A DNA stretch of 64,000 bases from Streptomyces corynorhini (lineage in GTDB: Bacteria; Actinomycetota; Actinomycetes; Streptomycetales; Streptomycetaceae). This document shows positions 32,304 to 41,690 of the stretch, in pieces. Under the pieces are notes generated by a model. The model had not been told where the DNA came from. It saw only the letters and a list, made by a program, of their open reading frames with translations, and ran no database searches. A program made the translations under genes and the position numbers. The DNA lies in NCBI RefSeq assembly GCF_003346515.1, contig NZ_QQNA01000054.1:1-64000 (forward strand). The letters are read 5' to 3'. Positions within the stretch are counted from its first letter, which is position 1. The number at the start of each line of letters is the position of its first letter.

Positions 32304-33524
32304 ATGGCCGACCGCGTCACGGTGATCGGCTGGGACGGCTCGCCCCTGACCGCCGCCGCCAGGTCCGCCCTCGGGGCGGCGACCCTGGTGGCCGGAGCCG
32401 CCCACCATCTCGCTCTCCCCGAGGTACCCGCCGACGCCGAACGCATCCGGCTCGGCTCCATCGACCTGGCCGCCCGCAGGATCGCCGGACACCGGGGCAG
32501 CGCCGTGGTCCTGGCCGACGGCGACCCGGGCTTCTTCGGCGTCGTACGCACCCTGCGCGCCCCCGAACACGGCCTGGAGGTCGAAGTCGTGCCCGCCGTC
32601 TCCGCCGTGGCGAGCGCCTTCGCCCGCGCCGGGATGGCCTGGGACGACGCCCAGGTCGTCGTCGCCCACCGCCGTACGCTGCGCCGCGCCGTCAACGTCT
32701 GCCGGGCGCACACCAAGGTCGCCGTCCTCACCTCGCCGGGCGCCGGGCCCGCCGAACTCGCGCTGCTCCTCGAAGGAGTCCACCGCACCTTCGTCATCTG
32801 CGAGGAGCCCGGCACCGACCGCGAACAGGTCACCGTCCTGACCTCGGACAAGGCCGCCGACCACGTCTGGCGCGACCCCAACGTCGTGATCGTCATCGGC
32901 GGCATCGGCGCCGCCGTCTCCCCGTCCGGGGGCTGGATCGCCGGGCGCGACCCCGGCTATCCGCCGGCCGTGCGCGGCTGGGCGCTGCCGACCGCGGAGT
33001 ACGGCATCGACCTGGACGAGGGCGAGTCGACCTGGCTGCGCGCCGCCCAGCTCGCCAGGATCGGCGCCAGGACCGGCGACCTCATCTGGGACATCGGCTC
33101 CGGCAGCGGTGCCCTCGCCGCCGAGGCCGCCCGCTTCGGCGCCGCCGTGATCGCCGTGGACGGCGAGGCGGGCGCCTGCGCCAGCACGGCCGCCGCCGCC
33201 CGCCGCGCCGGCGTCCAGCTCCAGGTGGTCCAGGGCCGCGCCCCGCACGTGCTGGAACGGCTGCCGGAACCCGACGTCGTACGGATCGGCGGCGGCGGTA
33301 TCGACGTCGTCGTCGCCTGCGCCGACCGCAGGCCGGAACGCATCGTCACCCACGCGGCGACCAGGGACGAGGCGGAAGCTGTCGGACGGGCCCTCGCGGA
33401 GGGCGGTTACGCGGTGGAGTGCACCCTGCTCCAGTCCGTCGAACTGGACACCGGAGCCTGGTCGGAACGCGAGCGTTCCGTCGTCTTCCTGGTCTCGGGA
33501 CGGCGACCCGAGAACGCCCCCTGA
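32304..33524 (+). CDS. cobL: Precorrin-6Y C5,15-methyltransferase, decarboxylating (CbiE-CbiT fusion)
   Basis: Methylates C5 and C15 of precorrin-6 and removes the acetate side chain in cobalamin synthesis. 406 residues. The N-terminal CbiE-type tetrapyrrole methylase has VTVIGWDG, VLADGDPGFFG and VPAVSAVASAFARAG. The C-terminal CbiT-type SAM domain has WDIGSGSGALAAEAAR (about 267-282). AGGAGACTGACGACG precedes the ATG. First visible gene of the local cobalamin group; cobT and cobA follow. Confidence 0.93.
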   Translation: MADRVTVIGWDGSPLTAAARSALGAATLVAGAAHHLALPEVPADAERIRLGSIDLAARRIAGHRGSAVVLADGDPGFFGVVRTLRAPEHGLEVEVVPAVSAVASAFARAGMAWDDAQVVVAHRRTLRRAVNVCRAHTKVAVLTSPGAGPAELALLLEGVHRTFVICEEPGTDREQVTVLTSDKAADHVWRDPNVVIVIGGIGAAVSPSGGWIAGRDPGYPPAVRGWALPTAEYGIDLDEGESTWLRAAQLARIGARTGDLIWDIGSGSGALAAEAARFGAAVIAVDGEAGACASTAAAARRAGVQLQVVQGRAPHVLERLPEPDVVRIGGGGIDVVVACADRRPERIVTHAATRDEAEAVGRALAEGGYAVECTLLQSVELDTGAWSERERSVVFLVSGRRPENAP

Positions 33525-33547
33525 CCCCGCCGCCGGGCCGCGCGAGG

Positions 33548-33553
33548 TAGGCT
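33548..33553 (+). promoter_or_regulatory. -10-like TAGGCT before the long cobT leader
   Basis: Would place the start of transcription about 245 bases upstream of the BluB-CobT gene. I could not find the conserved B12-box core of a cobalamin riboswitch in this leader. Confidence 0.35.
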
Positions 33554-33788
33554 GGCCGATCGTTGTACCGCAGCCGGGCGTTCGTCGCTTCGTTCGTCAA
33601 TGTCCGGAAAAGGGGCCCGTTTTGGGTGCTGATGTGGTACGGCGGTAACCGGGGGGACGCGCGACGTGGCGCAGCCCACAGCAGGCTGTCGTGCGTGCCG
33701 CACGGCGCCCACGCTCGTTGTTGATGACGGACGCCCGAAGCGTCGCGGATCGGGCGCCCCGGTTGATGGGCCGAAGGAGCAGATTCAC

Positions 33789-33809
33789 ATGGGCGAGGGG
33801 TACGCATGA
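33789..33809 (+). CDS. Six-codon upstream ORF overlapping bluB-cobT start
   Basis: ATG GGC GAG GGG TAC GCA TGA with a good ribosome binding site (AAGGAG) upstream. Its TGA overlaps the ATG at 33806 (ATGA). The GAGGGG that serves the main gene lies inside this mini-ORF, so translating it could couple to or modulate the main start. Confidence 0.4.
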   Translation: MGEGYA

Positions 33810-36800
33810 CTGACACCGGCCAGGTCCCGGGCGAGGGACTGCCGGAGAACGCAGGCATGGTGGAGCGGCCGGACACCCCGGCTCCCGGCGCGTACACCTA
33901 CCTGGACTCCGTCGAGCCCGTCCCCGAGGACGAGGGCATCCTGCTGATGCCGAGCGTGCAGGGTGGCTGGAACAACCCGCAGGTGATCCCCGCCGAGACG
34001 GCGGCCTACGCCGCACCCGCCGGATACGCCGTGCCGGACGGTTACCCGGCCCCCGAGGGGTACGCGGCGCCCGAGGGCTACCCGGCCCCCGAGGGGTACG
34101 CACAGGCCCCAGAGGGTTACGCGGCACCCGTCGCCGAGGCGTACGCGGCCCCCGAACAGCCCGGTGTGCGGCCCCAGGTGCCGCAGGCACCGCCCATAGA
34201 ACAGCCGGCGCCGACGGCGGAGCCGGTCCCGCCGGCCCAGGCGGAGGTCCAGCCGCAGGCGCCGGACGTGTACGAGGCGCCGCCCGAGCCCGTCGCCGAG
34301 GCCGTGGCCGAGCCGGTGGCGGTCGCCGCGGAGCAGCAGCAGGCCGCCCCCGCCGACCCGGAGCGGGCCCCGCACCAGCCGGGCGCGCACGAGGCCGGGG
34401 GCCGCGACACCGGTTCGGTGGACCTCAACGGCGTCCGTATCCCACCCCCCGCCCAGGCCGCCGCGCGGCCGCAGGCCACGGCCCCCGCCGCCGCGCCCGC
34501 TCCGCCGCGCAGACCGCTGCACATGGGCCCGCCGGTGCCCGACCCGACGGGCGGCGTGGTGCGCTCGCTGGCCGACCGGGGTCCTGCGGGCGCGCGGACC
34601 CAGGCCGTCCGTACGCAGCCGCAGGTTCAGGTCCAGCCGCAGGTCCGGACGGAGGCTCCGCCCGTGGCCGCCGAGCCGCAGGCGGCGGAGGCCCCGGTCG
34701 AGGACCCGGCCGTTCTGCCGGGCCCGCAGCTCGGTGAGATCCCCGACCTCCCGGCTCAGCCGGAGCCGGTGGCCGAGGCCGAGGCCGAGATGACGGCCGA
34801 GGAGGCCGCGCCGGAGCCGGAAGCCGTGCCCGAGGCGGTCGTGTCGGAGACGGTCATGCCCGAGGCGGTCGTGTCGGAGCCCGTTGTGCCGGAGCCGGAG
34901 CCGGAGTCGGTGCCCGAGGCGGCCGTGCCCGAGGCGGCCGCCGCCCCGGAACCCTCAGCAGAAACGGTCGCCCCGGCGCCGGAGGACGCCCCGGAAGCGG
35001 AGGCCGAAGCGGAGCCGGTGGCGGTGGCGCGGGAAGCCGAGCCAGAGGCGGAGGCCCCGACCGCTCCCGAGGAGGCCCCGGTGGCGCAGGCACCCGCCCC
35101 CGAGCCGGAGCCCGCGCCGGAACCGGAGGCCGAGGTCCAGGCCGAGGTCCAGGCCGAGCCGATCGCCCCGGAACCCGAAACCGGGTCAGCACCGGAACTT
35201 GTCGCCGAACCCGCCGCAGAATTCGTCGTCGTGGCGGAACTCCCGCACCCCGGGCAGGAGGCAGCGCCCGAGGCCGCCGTGGAGCCCGAGGCCGCGCCTC
35301 AGCCCGAGCCCGCCCCGGCGCCGGTGGCCGCCGATGCTCCCTCCACCGTCGAGCCGGTGGCCGAGGCACAGGCCCCGGCGGAGCCGTCGCCCGAGCCCCT
35401 AGCCGCACAGGACGCGCCCGTACCGGAACCTGTACCGGAAGCCGTAGCGGAACCCGAGCCCGCCCCCGCCCCCGCCGCGTCGGCACAGGCCGCTCCCGAG
35501 CCCGACCAGGCAGTGGCCCCCGACCAGGCAGTGGCCCCGGAGCAGACCGCCGCCCCGGAGCAGAGCGCGGATCCCGAGCAGGTGGTCCCCGAGCAGGCCG
35601 TCGCCGAGGCCGAGGCCGAGCCGCCCGCCGAGGGCACGGCCGCCGCCTCCGGGTACGACGACGCCGAGCGCGACGCCGTCCTCCGTGTGATGCGCGAGCG
35701 CCGGGACATCCGTAACGGCTTCCGCTCCGACCCGATCCCGCACGAGGTGCTGCTGCGCGTCCTGGAGGCCGCGCACACGGCGCCCAGCGTGGGCCACTCG
35801 CAGCCCTGGGACTTCGTCGTCATCCGCTCCGCCGAGACTCGGCGGGCCATGCACGAACTGGCCCAGCGGCAGCGCGACGCGTACGCCACGTCGCTGCCCA
35901 AGGGGCGGGCCAAGCAGTTCAAGGAACTGAAGATCGAGGCCATCCTCGACACCCCGGTCAACATCGTCGTCACCGCCGACCCCACGCGCGGGGGCCGGCA
36001 CACCCTCGGCCGGCACACCCAGCCGCAGATGGCGCCGTACTCCTCCGCGCTCGCCGTCGAGAACCTCTGGCTCGCCGCCCGCGCCGAGGGACTCGGCGTC
36101 GGCTGGGTCAGCTTCTTCGACGAGCGCGAGATGGTCCGCGCGCTGGGGCTGCCCGAACACCTCGAAGTCGTGTCGTACCTCTGCGTCGGATACGTCGACG
36201 AATTCCCCGAGGAGCCCGAGCTGATGCAGGCGGGCTGGGCGAAGCGCCGCCCGCTCTCCTGGGTCGTCCACGAGGAGACGTACGGCCGCCGGGCCCTGCC
36301 GGGCGAGGAGCCGCACGACCTGCTCCAGGAGACCGTCGCCGGGATCCGTCCGCTGGACGCCAAGGCGCTGGGCGAGGCGTGGGAACGTCAGAAGCGCATG
36401 ACGAAACCCGCCGGCGCGCTCGGCATGCTGGAGATCATCTCCGCGCAGCTCAGCGGGTTGTCACGCATGTGCCCGCCGCCGATCCCCGAGCCCGCCGCCG
36501 TCGCGATCTTCGCGGGTGACCACGGCGTGCACGCCCAGGGCGTCACCCCGTGGCCGCGCGAGGTCACCGGCCAGATGGTCGCGAACATCCTGGGCGGCGG
36601 CGCGGTGTGCAACGCGTTCGCCAACCAGGTGGGCGCCGAGGTCTGCGTCGTGGACGTCGGCGTCGCGAGCGACCTCCCCGCCACCCCGGGCCTGCTGCCC
36701 CGCAAGGTCCGCGCCGGAACCGCCGACTTCACGACGGGCCCCGCCATGACCCGCGAGGACGTCCTCGCGGCGATCGAGGTCGGCATCGAGACGGCGCGCG

Positions 36801-37369
36801 ACCTGGTGGCCGCCGGTAACAAGGCCCTGCTCACCGGTGAGATGGGCATCGCCAACACCACCGTGTCGGCCGCGCTGATCTCCGTCTACACCGGCCAGGA
36901 CCCGGCGGAGGTCACCGGACGTGGTACGGGCATCAACGACGAGACGCACGCCCGCAAGGTCGACGTCGTACGCCGCGCCCTCGACTTCCACCGGCCCGAC
37001 CCCGCCGACCCCATCGGCGTGCTCGCGGCGGTCGGCGGCCTCGAACACGCCGCCCTGGTGGGCTTCCTGCTGGGCGGCGCGTCCATGCGTACGCCGGTCC
37101 TGCTCGACGGCGTGAGCGCGGGCGCGGCGGCACTGGTCGCCCGCGCGGTCGCCCCCGAGGCGCTCGCCGCCTGCATCGCGGGCCACCGCAGCGCCGAGCC
37201 CGGCCACGTGGCCGCCCTCAACAAGCTCGGTCTGCGCCCGCTCGTCGACCTCGACCTGCGCCTGGGCGAGGGCACCGGGGCGCTCCTGGCGCTCCCGGTG
37301 ATCCAGAGCGCGGCGCGCGCGATGCACGAGGTGGCGACGTTCGACTCGGCGGGGGTAACGGAGAAGTAG
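33806..37369 (+). CDS. cobT: BluB-like nitroreductase fused to CobT, with long disordered N-terminus
   Basis: 1187 residues in three parts. Residues 1 to about 610 are low-complexity Pro/Ala/Glu/Val/Gln sequence, beginning with GYPAPEG/GYAAPEG repeats (about 72-110). Residues about 615-825 are a BluB-type flavin destructase domain (RDIRNGFRSDPI, HTAPSVGHSQPWDF, APYSSALAVENLWLAARAEGLGVGW), which would make 5,6-dimethylbenzimidazole from FMNH2. Residues about 840-1187 are CobT, nicotinate-nucleotide:dimethylbenzimidazole phosphoribosyltransferase (IFAGDHGVHAQGVTPWP, GEMGIANTT, GRGTGINDETHARKV, DGVSAGAAAL). Product and consumer of the lower ligand are thus in one chain. Role of the tail unknown. 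Confidence 0.92.
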   Translation: MTDTGQVPGEGLPENAGMVERPDTPAPGAYTYLDSVEPVPEDEGILLMPSVQGGWNNPQVIPAETAAYAAPAGYAVPDGYPAPEGYAAPEGYPAPEGYAQAPEGYAAPVAEAYAAPEQPGVRPQVPQAPPIEQPAPTAEPVPPAQAEVQPQAPDVYEAPPEPVAEAVAEPVAVAAEQQQAAPADPERAPHQPGAHEAGGRDTGSVDLNGVRIPPPAQAAARPQATAPAAAPAPPRRPLHMGPPVPDPTGGVVRSLADRGPAGARTQAVRTQPQVQVQPQVRTEAPPVAAEPQAAEAPVEDPAVLPGPQLGEIPDLPAQPEPVAEAEAEMTAEEAAPEPEAVPEAVVSETVMPEAVVSEPVVPEPEPESVPEAAVPEAAAAPEPSAETVAPAPEDAPEAEAEAEPVAVAREAEPEAEAPTAPEEAPVAQAPAPEPEPAPEPEAEVQAEVQAEPIAPEPETGSAPELVAEPAAEFVVVAELPHPGQEAAPEAAVEPEAAPQPEPAPAPVAADAPSTVEPVAEAQAPAEPSPEPLAAQDAPVPEPVPEAVAEPEPAPAPAASAQAAPEPDQAVAPDQAVAPEQTAAPEQSADPEQVVPEQAVAEAEAEPPAEGTAAASGYDDAERDAVLRVMRERRDIRNGFRSDPIPHEVLLRVLEAAHTAPSVGHSQPWDFVVIRSAETRRAMHELAQRQRDAYATSLPKGRAKQFKELKIEAILDTPVNIVVTADPTRGGRHTLGRHTQPQMAPYSSALAVENLWLAARAEGLGVGWVSFFDEREMVRALGLPEHLEVVSYLCVGYVDEFPEEPELMQAGWAKRRPLSWVVHEETYGRRALPGEEPHDLLQETVAGIRPLDAKALGEAWERQKRMTKPAGALGMLEIISAQLSGLSRMCPPPIPEPAAVAIFAGDHGVHAQGVTPWPREVTGQMVANILGGGAVCNAFANQVGAEVCVVDVGVASDLPATPGLLPRKVRAGTADFTTGPAMTREDVLAAIEVGIETARDLVAAGNKALLTGEMGIANTTVSAALISVYTGQDPAEVTGRGTGINDETHARKVDVVRRALDFHRPDPADPIGVLAAVGGLEHAALVGFLLGGASMRTPVLLDGVSAGAAALVARAVAPEALAACIAGHRSAEPGHVAALNKLGLRPLVDLDLRLGEGTGALLALPVIQSAARAMHEVATFDSAGVTEK

Positions 37370-37372
37370 CGG

Positions 37373-37390
37373 CGCCGTCCGGCGACGGCG
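37373..37390 (+). terminator. Short hairpin after cobT
   Basis: cgccgtc pairs with gacggcg around a 4-base loop, starting three bases after the stop codon. Candidate terminator only. Confidence 0.4.
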
Positions 37391-37589
37391 GGGCGCGTTT
37401 CTGGCTGGGCCGGGTGTCGGGTGCGGGGCGCCGCCGGGGCGGGCCGGGGTGTGTTGCCGGCGTGGGCCGGTGCCCGTGCGCGGGCCGTCGCCGGATGCCC
37501 CACCGCACCGCACCCCCCGCCCCTGACCCACGTAAAGTGGGCACGGGACCCAGAACCCCGTCCCACCGCCCCAAGGAGTCCCCACCGAC

Positions 37590-38819
37590 ATGGCCCAGCA
37601 CGTCGAGCACCACGCCTACCCCGTCGGACTCCGCCTTTCCGGGCGGCGCGTTGTCGTCGTCGGTGGCGGTCAGGTCGCCCAGCGCAGGCTGCCCGCGCTC
37701 GTCGCGGCGGGCGCCGACGTGGTGCTGGTCTCACCGTCGGCGAAGGCGTCCGTCGAGGCCATGGCGACGGCCGGGGAGATCCGCTGGGAGCGCCGCGGGT
37801 ACCGGGAGGGCGACCTCCAGGACGCCTGGTACGCGCTGATCGCGTCCAGCGACCCCGACGCCAACCGCACCGCGTCCGCCGAGGCCGAACGCTCCAGGAT
37901 CTGGTGCGTACGCAGCGACGACGCCGAGGCCGCCACCGCGTGGACGCCCGCGACCGGTCGCAGCGAGGGCGTCACCGTCGCCGTGCTCACCGGCCGGGAC
38001 CCGCGCCGCTCCGCCGCCGTGCGGGACGCCGTCGTGGAGGGGCTGCGCGACGGCACGCTCGCCGCGCCGCACCACCGCAGCCGCGCCCGTACGCCCGGAG
38101 TCGCGCTCGTCGGCGGCGGGCCCGGCGACCCGGACCTGATCACGGTGCGCGGCCGCAGGCTGCTCGCCGAGGCGGACGTGGTGATCGCCGACCGCCTGGG
38201 CCCGCGCGACCTGCTGAACGAGCTGCCGCCGCACGTCGAGTTGATCGACGCGGCCAAGATCCCGTACGGCCGCGCGATGGCGCAGGAGGCGATCAACGAC
38301 GCGCTGATCGAGCACGCGAGGGCGGGCAAGGCCGTGGTGCGCCTCAAGGGCGGCGACCCGTTCGTGTTCGGGCGGGGGATGGAGGAGGTCCACGCGCTCG
38401 CGGCGGCGGGCATCGCGTGCACGGTCGTACCGGGCATCTCCAGCTCGATCAGTGTGCCGGGCGCCGCCGGGATCCCGGTGACACACCGGGGGGTGGCCCA
38501 TGAGTTCACCGTGGTCAGCGGCCATGTGGCGCCCGAGGACGCGCGCTCGCTGGTCGACTGGGCGGCGCTCGCCAAGCTGCGCGGCACGATCGTCGTGCTG
38601 ATGGGCGTGGACAAGATCGGCTCCATCGCCCGCGCGCTGATGGAGCACGGCAAGGCGCCCGAGACCCCTCTCGCCCTGATCCAGGAGGGCACCACGGCGG
38701 CTCAGCGCCGGGTGGACGCGACGCTCGCGACGGTCGCGGAGGTGGTACGGGCGCAGGAGGTACGGCCCCCGGCGGTCATCGTGATCGGCGACGTGGTGGC
38801 GCTCGGCGACGGCGGATAG
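37590..38819 (+). CDS. cobA: Uroporphyrinogen-III C-methyltransferase fused to precorrin-2 dehydrogenase-like domain
   Basis: 409 residues. The N-terminal SirC/Met8-like domain (VVVVGGGQVAQRRLPALVAAGADV) would oxidise precorrin-2 for sirohaem. The C-terminal SUMT domain (ALVGGGPGDPDLITVRGRRLL, YGRAMAQEAIN, VVRLKGGDPFVFGRG, VVPGISSSISVPG, THRG) makes precorrin-2 for sirohaem and cobalamin. It is CysG-like but lacks a clear ferrochelatase region. AAGGAG upstream of ATG. A small palindrome cccac-gtaaa-gtggg lies at 37527-37541. Confidence 0.93.
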   Translation: MAQHVEHHAYPVGLRLSGRRVVVVGGGQVAQRRLPALVAAGADVVLVSPSAKASVEAMATAGEIRWERRGYREGDLQDAWYALIASSDPDANRTASAEAERSRIWCVRSDDAEAATAWTPATGRSEGVTVAVLTGRDPRRSAAVRDAVVEGLRDGTLAAPHHRSRARTPGVALVGGGPGDPDLITVRGRRLLAEADVVIADRLGPRDLLNELPPHVELIDAAKIPYGRAMAQEAINDALIEHARAGKAVVRLKGGDPFVFGRGMEEVHALAAAGIACTVVPGISSSISVPGAAGIPVTHRGVAHEFTVVSGHVAPEDARSLVDWAALAKLRGTIVVLMGVDKIGSIARALMEHGKAPETPLALIQEGTTAAQRRVDATLATVAEVVRAQEVRPPAVIVIGDVVALGDGG

Positions 38820-38850
38820 CGCACCGGACACCGCACCACCCACCGCACCC

Positions 38851-38906
38851 GACACCGCACCGCACGCGACACCGCACCGCACTGAACCCGACACCGCACC
38901 GCACGC
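38851..38906. repeat. 17-bp repeat, three copies
   Basis: gacaccgcaccgcacgc at 38851-38867, a near copy at 38868-38884 and an exact copy at 38890-38906. It lies in the gap between cobA and the TrmH-family gene, within a longer run of accgcac-like words. Confidence 0.85.
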
Positions 38907-38938
38907 GACCCCCACCCTCCACCGAACAGGGCAGACCC

Positions 38939-39784
38939 GTGGCCGAACCCATCACCGTCGACGACCCCGAGGACCCGCGCCTGCGCGACTACACCGGACT
39001 GACGGATGTCGAGCTGCGGCGCAGGCGGGAGCCCGCCGAGGGGCTGTTCATCGCCGAGGGCGAGAAGGTCATCCGCCGCGCGGAGCAGGCGGGTTACGCG
39101 ATGCGGTCGATGCTGCTCTCGGCGAAATGGGTCGGCCCGCTGCGCGACGTCATCGACGCGGCGAGCGCCCCGGTGTACGTGGTCGACCCGGAGCTGGCGG
39201 AGCGCGTCACCGGCTACCACGTGCACCGCGGCGCCCTCGCGTCGATGGCGCGCAAGCCGCTGCCCCCGGTGGACGAGGTGCTGCGCACGGCGTGGCGGGG
39301 CGGGGCGGGGGAGGAGCCCGCGGTGCGGCGCGTCGCGCTGTTCGAGGACATCGTCGACCACGCCAACCTGGGCGCCGCCTTCAGGAACGCCGCGGCCCTG
39401 GGCGTGGACGCCGTACTCCTCAGCCCGCGTTGCGCCGATCCGTTCTACCGGCGGTCCGTGAAGGTCTCGATGGGCGCGGTGTTCCAGGTGCCGTGGACCC
39501 GTCTGGAGTCCTGGCCCGGCGAGGTCGCGACGCTGCGCGCCGCGGGGTTCACGGTGGCCGCGCTCTGTCTGAGCGACCGGGCGATCACCCTGGACGAACT
39601 GGCCGCGCGGGACGACGAGCGGCTGGCCCTGGTCTTCGGCACCGAGGGCGCCGGGCTCACACCGGGGATCCTCGACGCCGCCGACGCGCACGTCCGTATT
39701 CCGATGGACGCGGGTGTCGACTCGCTCAATGTGGCGGCGGCGTCGGCGGTGGCTTTCTACGCGACGCGCCCCCGGCCGAGCTGA
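38939..39784 (+). CDS. TrmH/SpoU-family RNA 2'-O-methyltransferase
   Basis: 281-residue SPOUT enzyme. N-terminal substrate-binding domain (GLFIAEGEKVIRRAEQ) then the knotted catalytic domain with motif 1 (DHANLGAAFRNAAALGVDAVLL), motif 2 (LALVFGTEGAGLTPGIL) and motif 3 (IPMDAGVDSLNVAAASAVAFY). Target RNA, tRNA or 23S rRNA, is not determined by these motifs. Starts with GTG. Confidence 0.9.
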   Translation: MAEPITVDDPEDPRLRDYTGLTDVELRRRREPAEGLFIAEGEKVIRRAEQAGYAMRSMLLSAKWVGPLRDVIDAASAPVYVVDPELAERVTGYHVHRGALASMARKPLPPVDEVLRTAWRGGAGEEPAVRRVALFEDIVDHANLGAAFRNAAALGVDAVLLSPRCADPFYRRSVKVSMGAVFQVPWTRLESWPGEVATLRAAGFTVAALCLSDRAITLDELAARDDERLALVFGTEGAGLTPGILDAADAHVRIPMDAGVDSLNVAAASAVAFYATRPRPS

Positions 39785-39836
39785 GCGCCCGAGCCGGCCC
39801 GGCACACCACGGGCGTCGCCCGTACCGCCGAGGCGT

Positions 39837-41108
39837 TCAGAGCTGCTGTGCGGCGGCGATCCCGAGCGCCACGATGAGCGTCACGACGACGAAGACGATG
39901 AGCCGCTGCCGCAGCAGCCGCGGATTGGCGGGGCGCAGCTTCCCCGGGGTGGTGCGCGGGCCCGGCTTCGGCCGGCCGCCCGTCCGCGCGGCGTCGCGGG
40001 ACCGTGGGGGGCGGGAGCCGCCGGTGCGCGGCGACCCGCCTCCGGTACGGGACGAGGAGCCGGTCCCCGGCCGCATCCGGCCCGGCCGGGGACCGGGTCC
40101 CGGCCCGCCCGCCGTGCCCGGCGTACGGCCCGGGGAGCCGGGGCCGCCGACCGTGCGCGCCGCGTCGCGTGCGGTGTCGCGTACCGCGTCGCGCTCCGTG
40201 TACCGCTCGGTGAGCCGCCCCGTGGAGATCTCCTGCCCGCCGCGGGTCCGCTGCGCGGGCGGCCGGCTGTCGATCAGGCCCTGGGCCTCCCGGGCGGCGA
40301 TCTCCTTGAGCCGCATCGACAGCTGGAGCGTGCTGGGACGGTCCTCGGGGTCCTTGGCGAGGCAGGCCCGTACGAGCGGCGCCAGCGCGTCGGGCATCCC
40401 GTACAGCTGCGCCTCCTCGTGGACCACCCGGTAGAGCATGACCTCGGAACTGCCGTGCCCGAACGGCGAGTCGGCGGTCGCCGCGTACGCCAGCGTGGCG
40501 CCGAGCGAGAACACGTCCGTGGCGGGGGTGACCGCGACCCCGCGTACCTGTTCCGGGGCGAGGAAGCCGGGCGACCCGACCGCCGTGCCGACATGGGTCA
40601 GGGTGCTCGCGCCGGTCGCCCAGGCGATGCCGAAGTCGATGATGCGCGGGCCCTTGGGGGAGAGCAGGATGTTGGACGGTTTGAGATCGCGGTGCACCAC
40701 CCCGGCCTCGTGCACCGCCACCAGCCCCTCGGAGAGCGCCGCGCCGACCGAGGCGACCTCGGCGGCCGACAGCGGCCCCTCTTCGTTCACCTTGTCGTGC
40801 AGCGAGGGCCCCGGCACGTACTGGGTGGCGAACCACGGCCGGTCCGCGTCGAGATCGGCGGCCACCAGCCGCGCCGTACAGCCGCCGCGGATGCGGCGCG
40901 CGGCCGAGACCTCGCGGGCGAACCGGGACCGGAACTCCTGGTCCTCGGCGAGATCGGGACGGATCACCTTCAGGGCCACCCGCTGGCCACGCCGGTCCGA
41001 GCCCAGATAGACGACGCCCATCCCGCCCGCGCCCAGCCGCCGGTGGAGCCTGAACGAACCGACGACACGCGGGTCCTCCCGCCGGAGCCGCATCATCGCC
41101 ATGTCCAT
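39837..41108 (-). CDS. Membrane-anchored Ser/Thr protein kinase
   Basis: About 423 residues. Hanks-type kinase domain with glycine loop LGAGGMGVVYLG, catalytic HRDLKPSNILL, DFG motif IIDFGIAW and APEQVRG. A long Arg/Pro/Gly/Ser-rich juxtamembrane region (about 290-395) is followed by a single C-terminal helix (LIVFVVVTLIVALGIAAAQQL) with no extracellular sensor domain. Start uncertain: ATGs at 41141, 41108, 41102 and 41096 are in frame, and 41108 has a weak GCGGGG before it. Substrates unknown. Divergent from the small membrane protein at 41691. Confidence 0.9.
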   Translation of the reverse strand: MDMAMMRLRREDPRVVGSFRLHRRLGAGGMGVVYLGSDRRGQRVALKVIRPDLAEDQEFRSRFAREVSAARRIRGGCTARLVAADLDADRPWFATQYVPGPSLHDKVNEEGPLSAAEVASVGAALSEGLVAVHEAGVVHRDLKPSNILLSPKGPRIIDFGIAWATGASTLTHVGTAVGSPGFLAPEQVRGVAVTPATDVFSLGATLAYAATADSPFGHGSSEVMLYRVVHEEAQLYGMPDALAPLVRACLAKDPEDRPSTLQLSMRLKEIAAREAQGLIDSRPPAQRTRGGQEISTGRLTERYTERDAVRDTARDAARTVGGPGSPGRTPGTAGGPGPGPRPGRMRPGTGSSSRTGGGSPRTGGSRPPRSRDAARTGGRPKPGPRTTPGKLRPANPRLLRQRLIVFVVVTLIVALGIAAAQQL

Positions 41109-41690
41109 CCCCGCTGCCCGGTCGTCCGTGTGCCGTGGCACAGCTTACGTACCCGGGCCCCGGTGCGCTCATAGGCCGCGCCCTCGCGAACGGACCGATT
41201 CTCCGGGCCGGGCAGCAAACTTGAGGAGTGGTCAGGGTGAACGGCTCCGCCCGCGGCCGGACTCCGGCCTGATCCCAAAGCTCCCTCGCCGATGGGGGAT
41301 TGGTCGATGGGGGGTCACCCGGAGACAGCGGCCCGGCCCGGCGCCGCCCCGGCGCGCACCCGTACTCCCGGCGCCGTCCCGGCAGGTCAACGGGGGCAGG
41401 GCGGCCACCTGCCGGTGATACGGAAGTGAGCGAAGTCACCCGTGACCGGCTCGCGGCCGGTCCCCTCCCGCGCGCTCTCCGGGAAGACCCTCAGACCCCC
41501 GGGGCCCGGCTCTCCACCCAGGGGAGTACGCCGCCCCCGCGCGCTCATCCTCCGGGAGGCCCGGCAATGGGTACGCGGGCATGACGACCAGGTGTCGTCC
41601 CGTCCCTAGTGTTGAGGTCAAGCGGCGAGTGCAGCACTCGTCCCCCGAGGTCAGACACTCGCCGCTGTCGGACATGACAGGAGAGGGACC
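41109..41690. promoter_or_regulatory. Divergent intergenic region, kinase / small membrane protein
   Basis: No supported gene. Contains an inverted repeat gacgac-N5-gtcgtc (41583-41599), a -10-like TAGTGT (41607-41612), and the hairpin element described at 41621-41666. Confidence 0.5.
41621..41666 (+). promoter_or_regulatory. Leader with two competing hairpins
   Basis: agcggcgagtg (41621-41631) pairs perfectly with cactcgccgct (41656-41666). The inner cgagtg (41626-41631) can instead pair with a nearer cactcg (41635-41640) around a 3-base loop. The two structures exclude each other. It ends 25 bases before the ATG at 41691. Confidence 0.55.

Noticed and set aside
33525-33805. Possible cobalamin riboswitch before the BluB-CobT gene
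   Set aside because: The context is right and the leader is long, but I could not find the conserved B12-box or other core segments.
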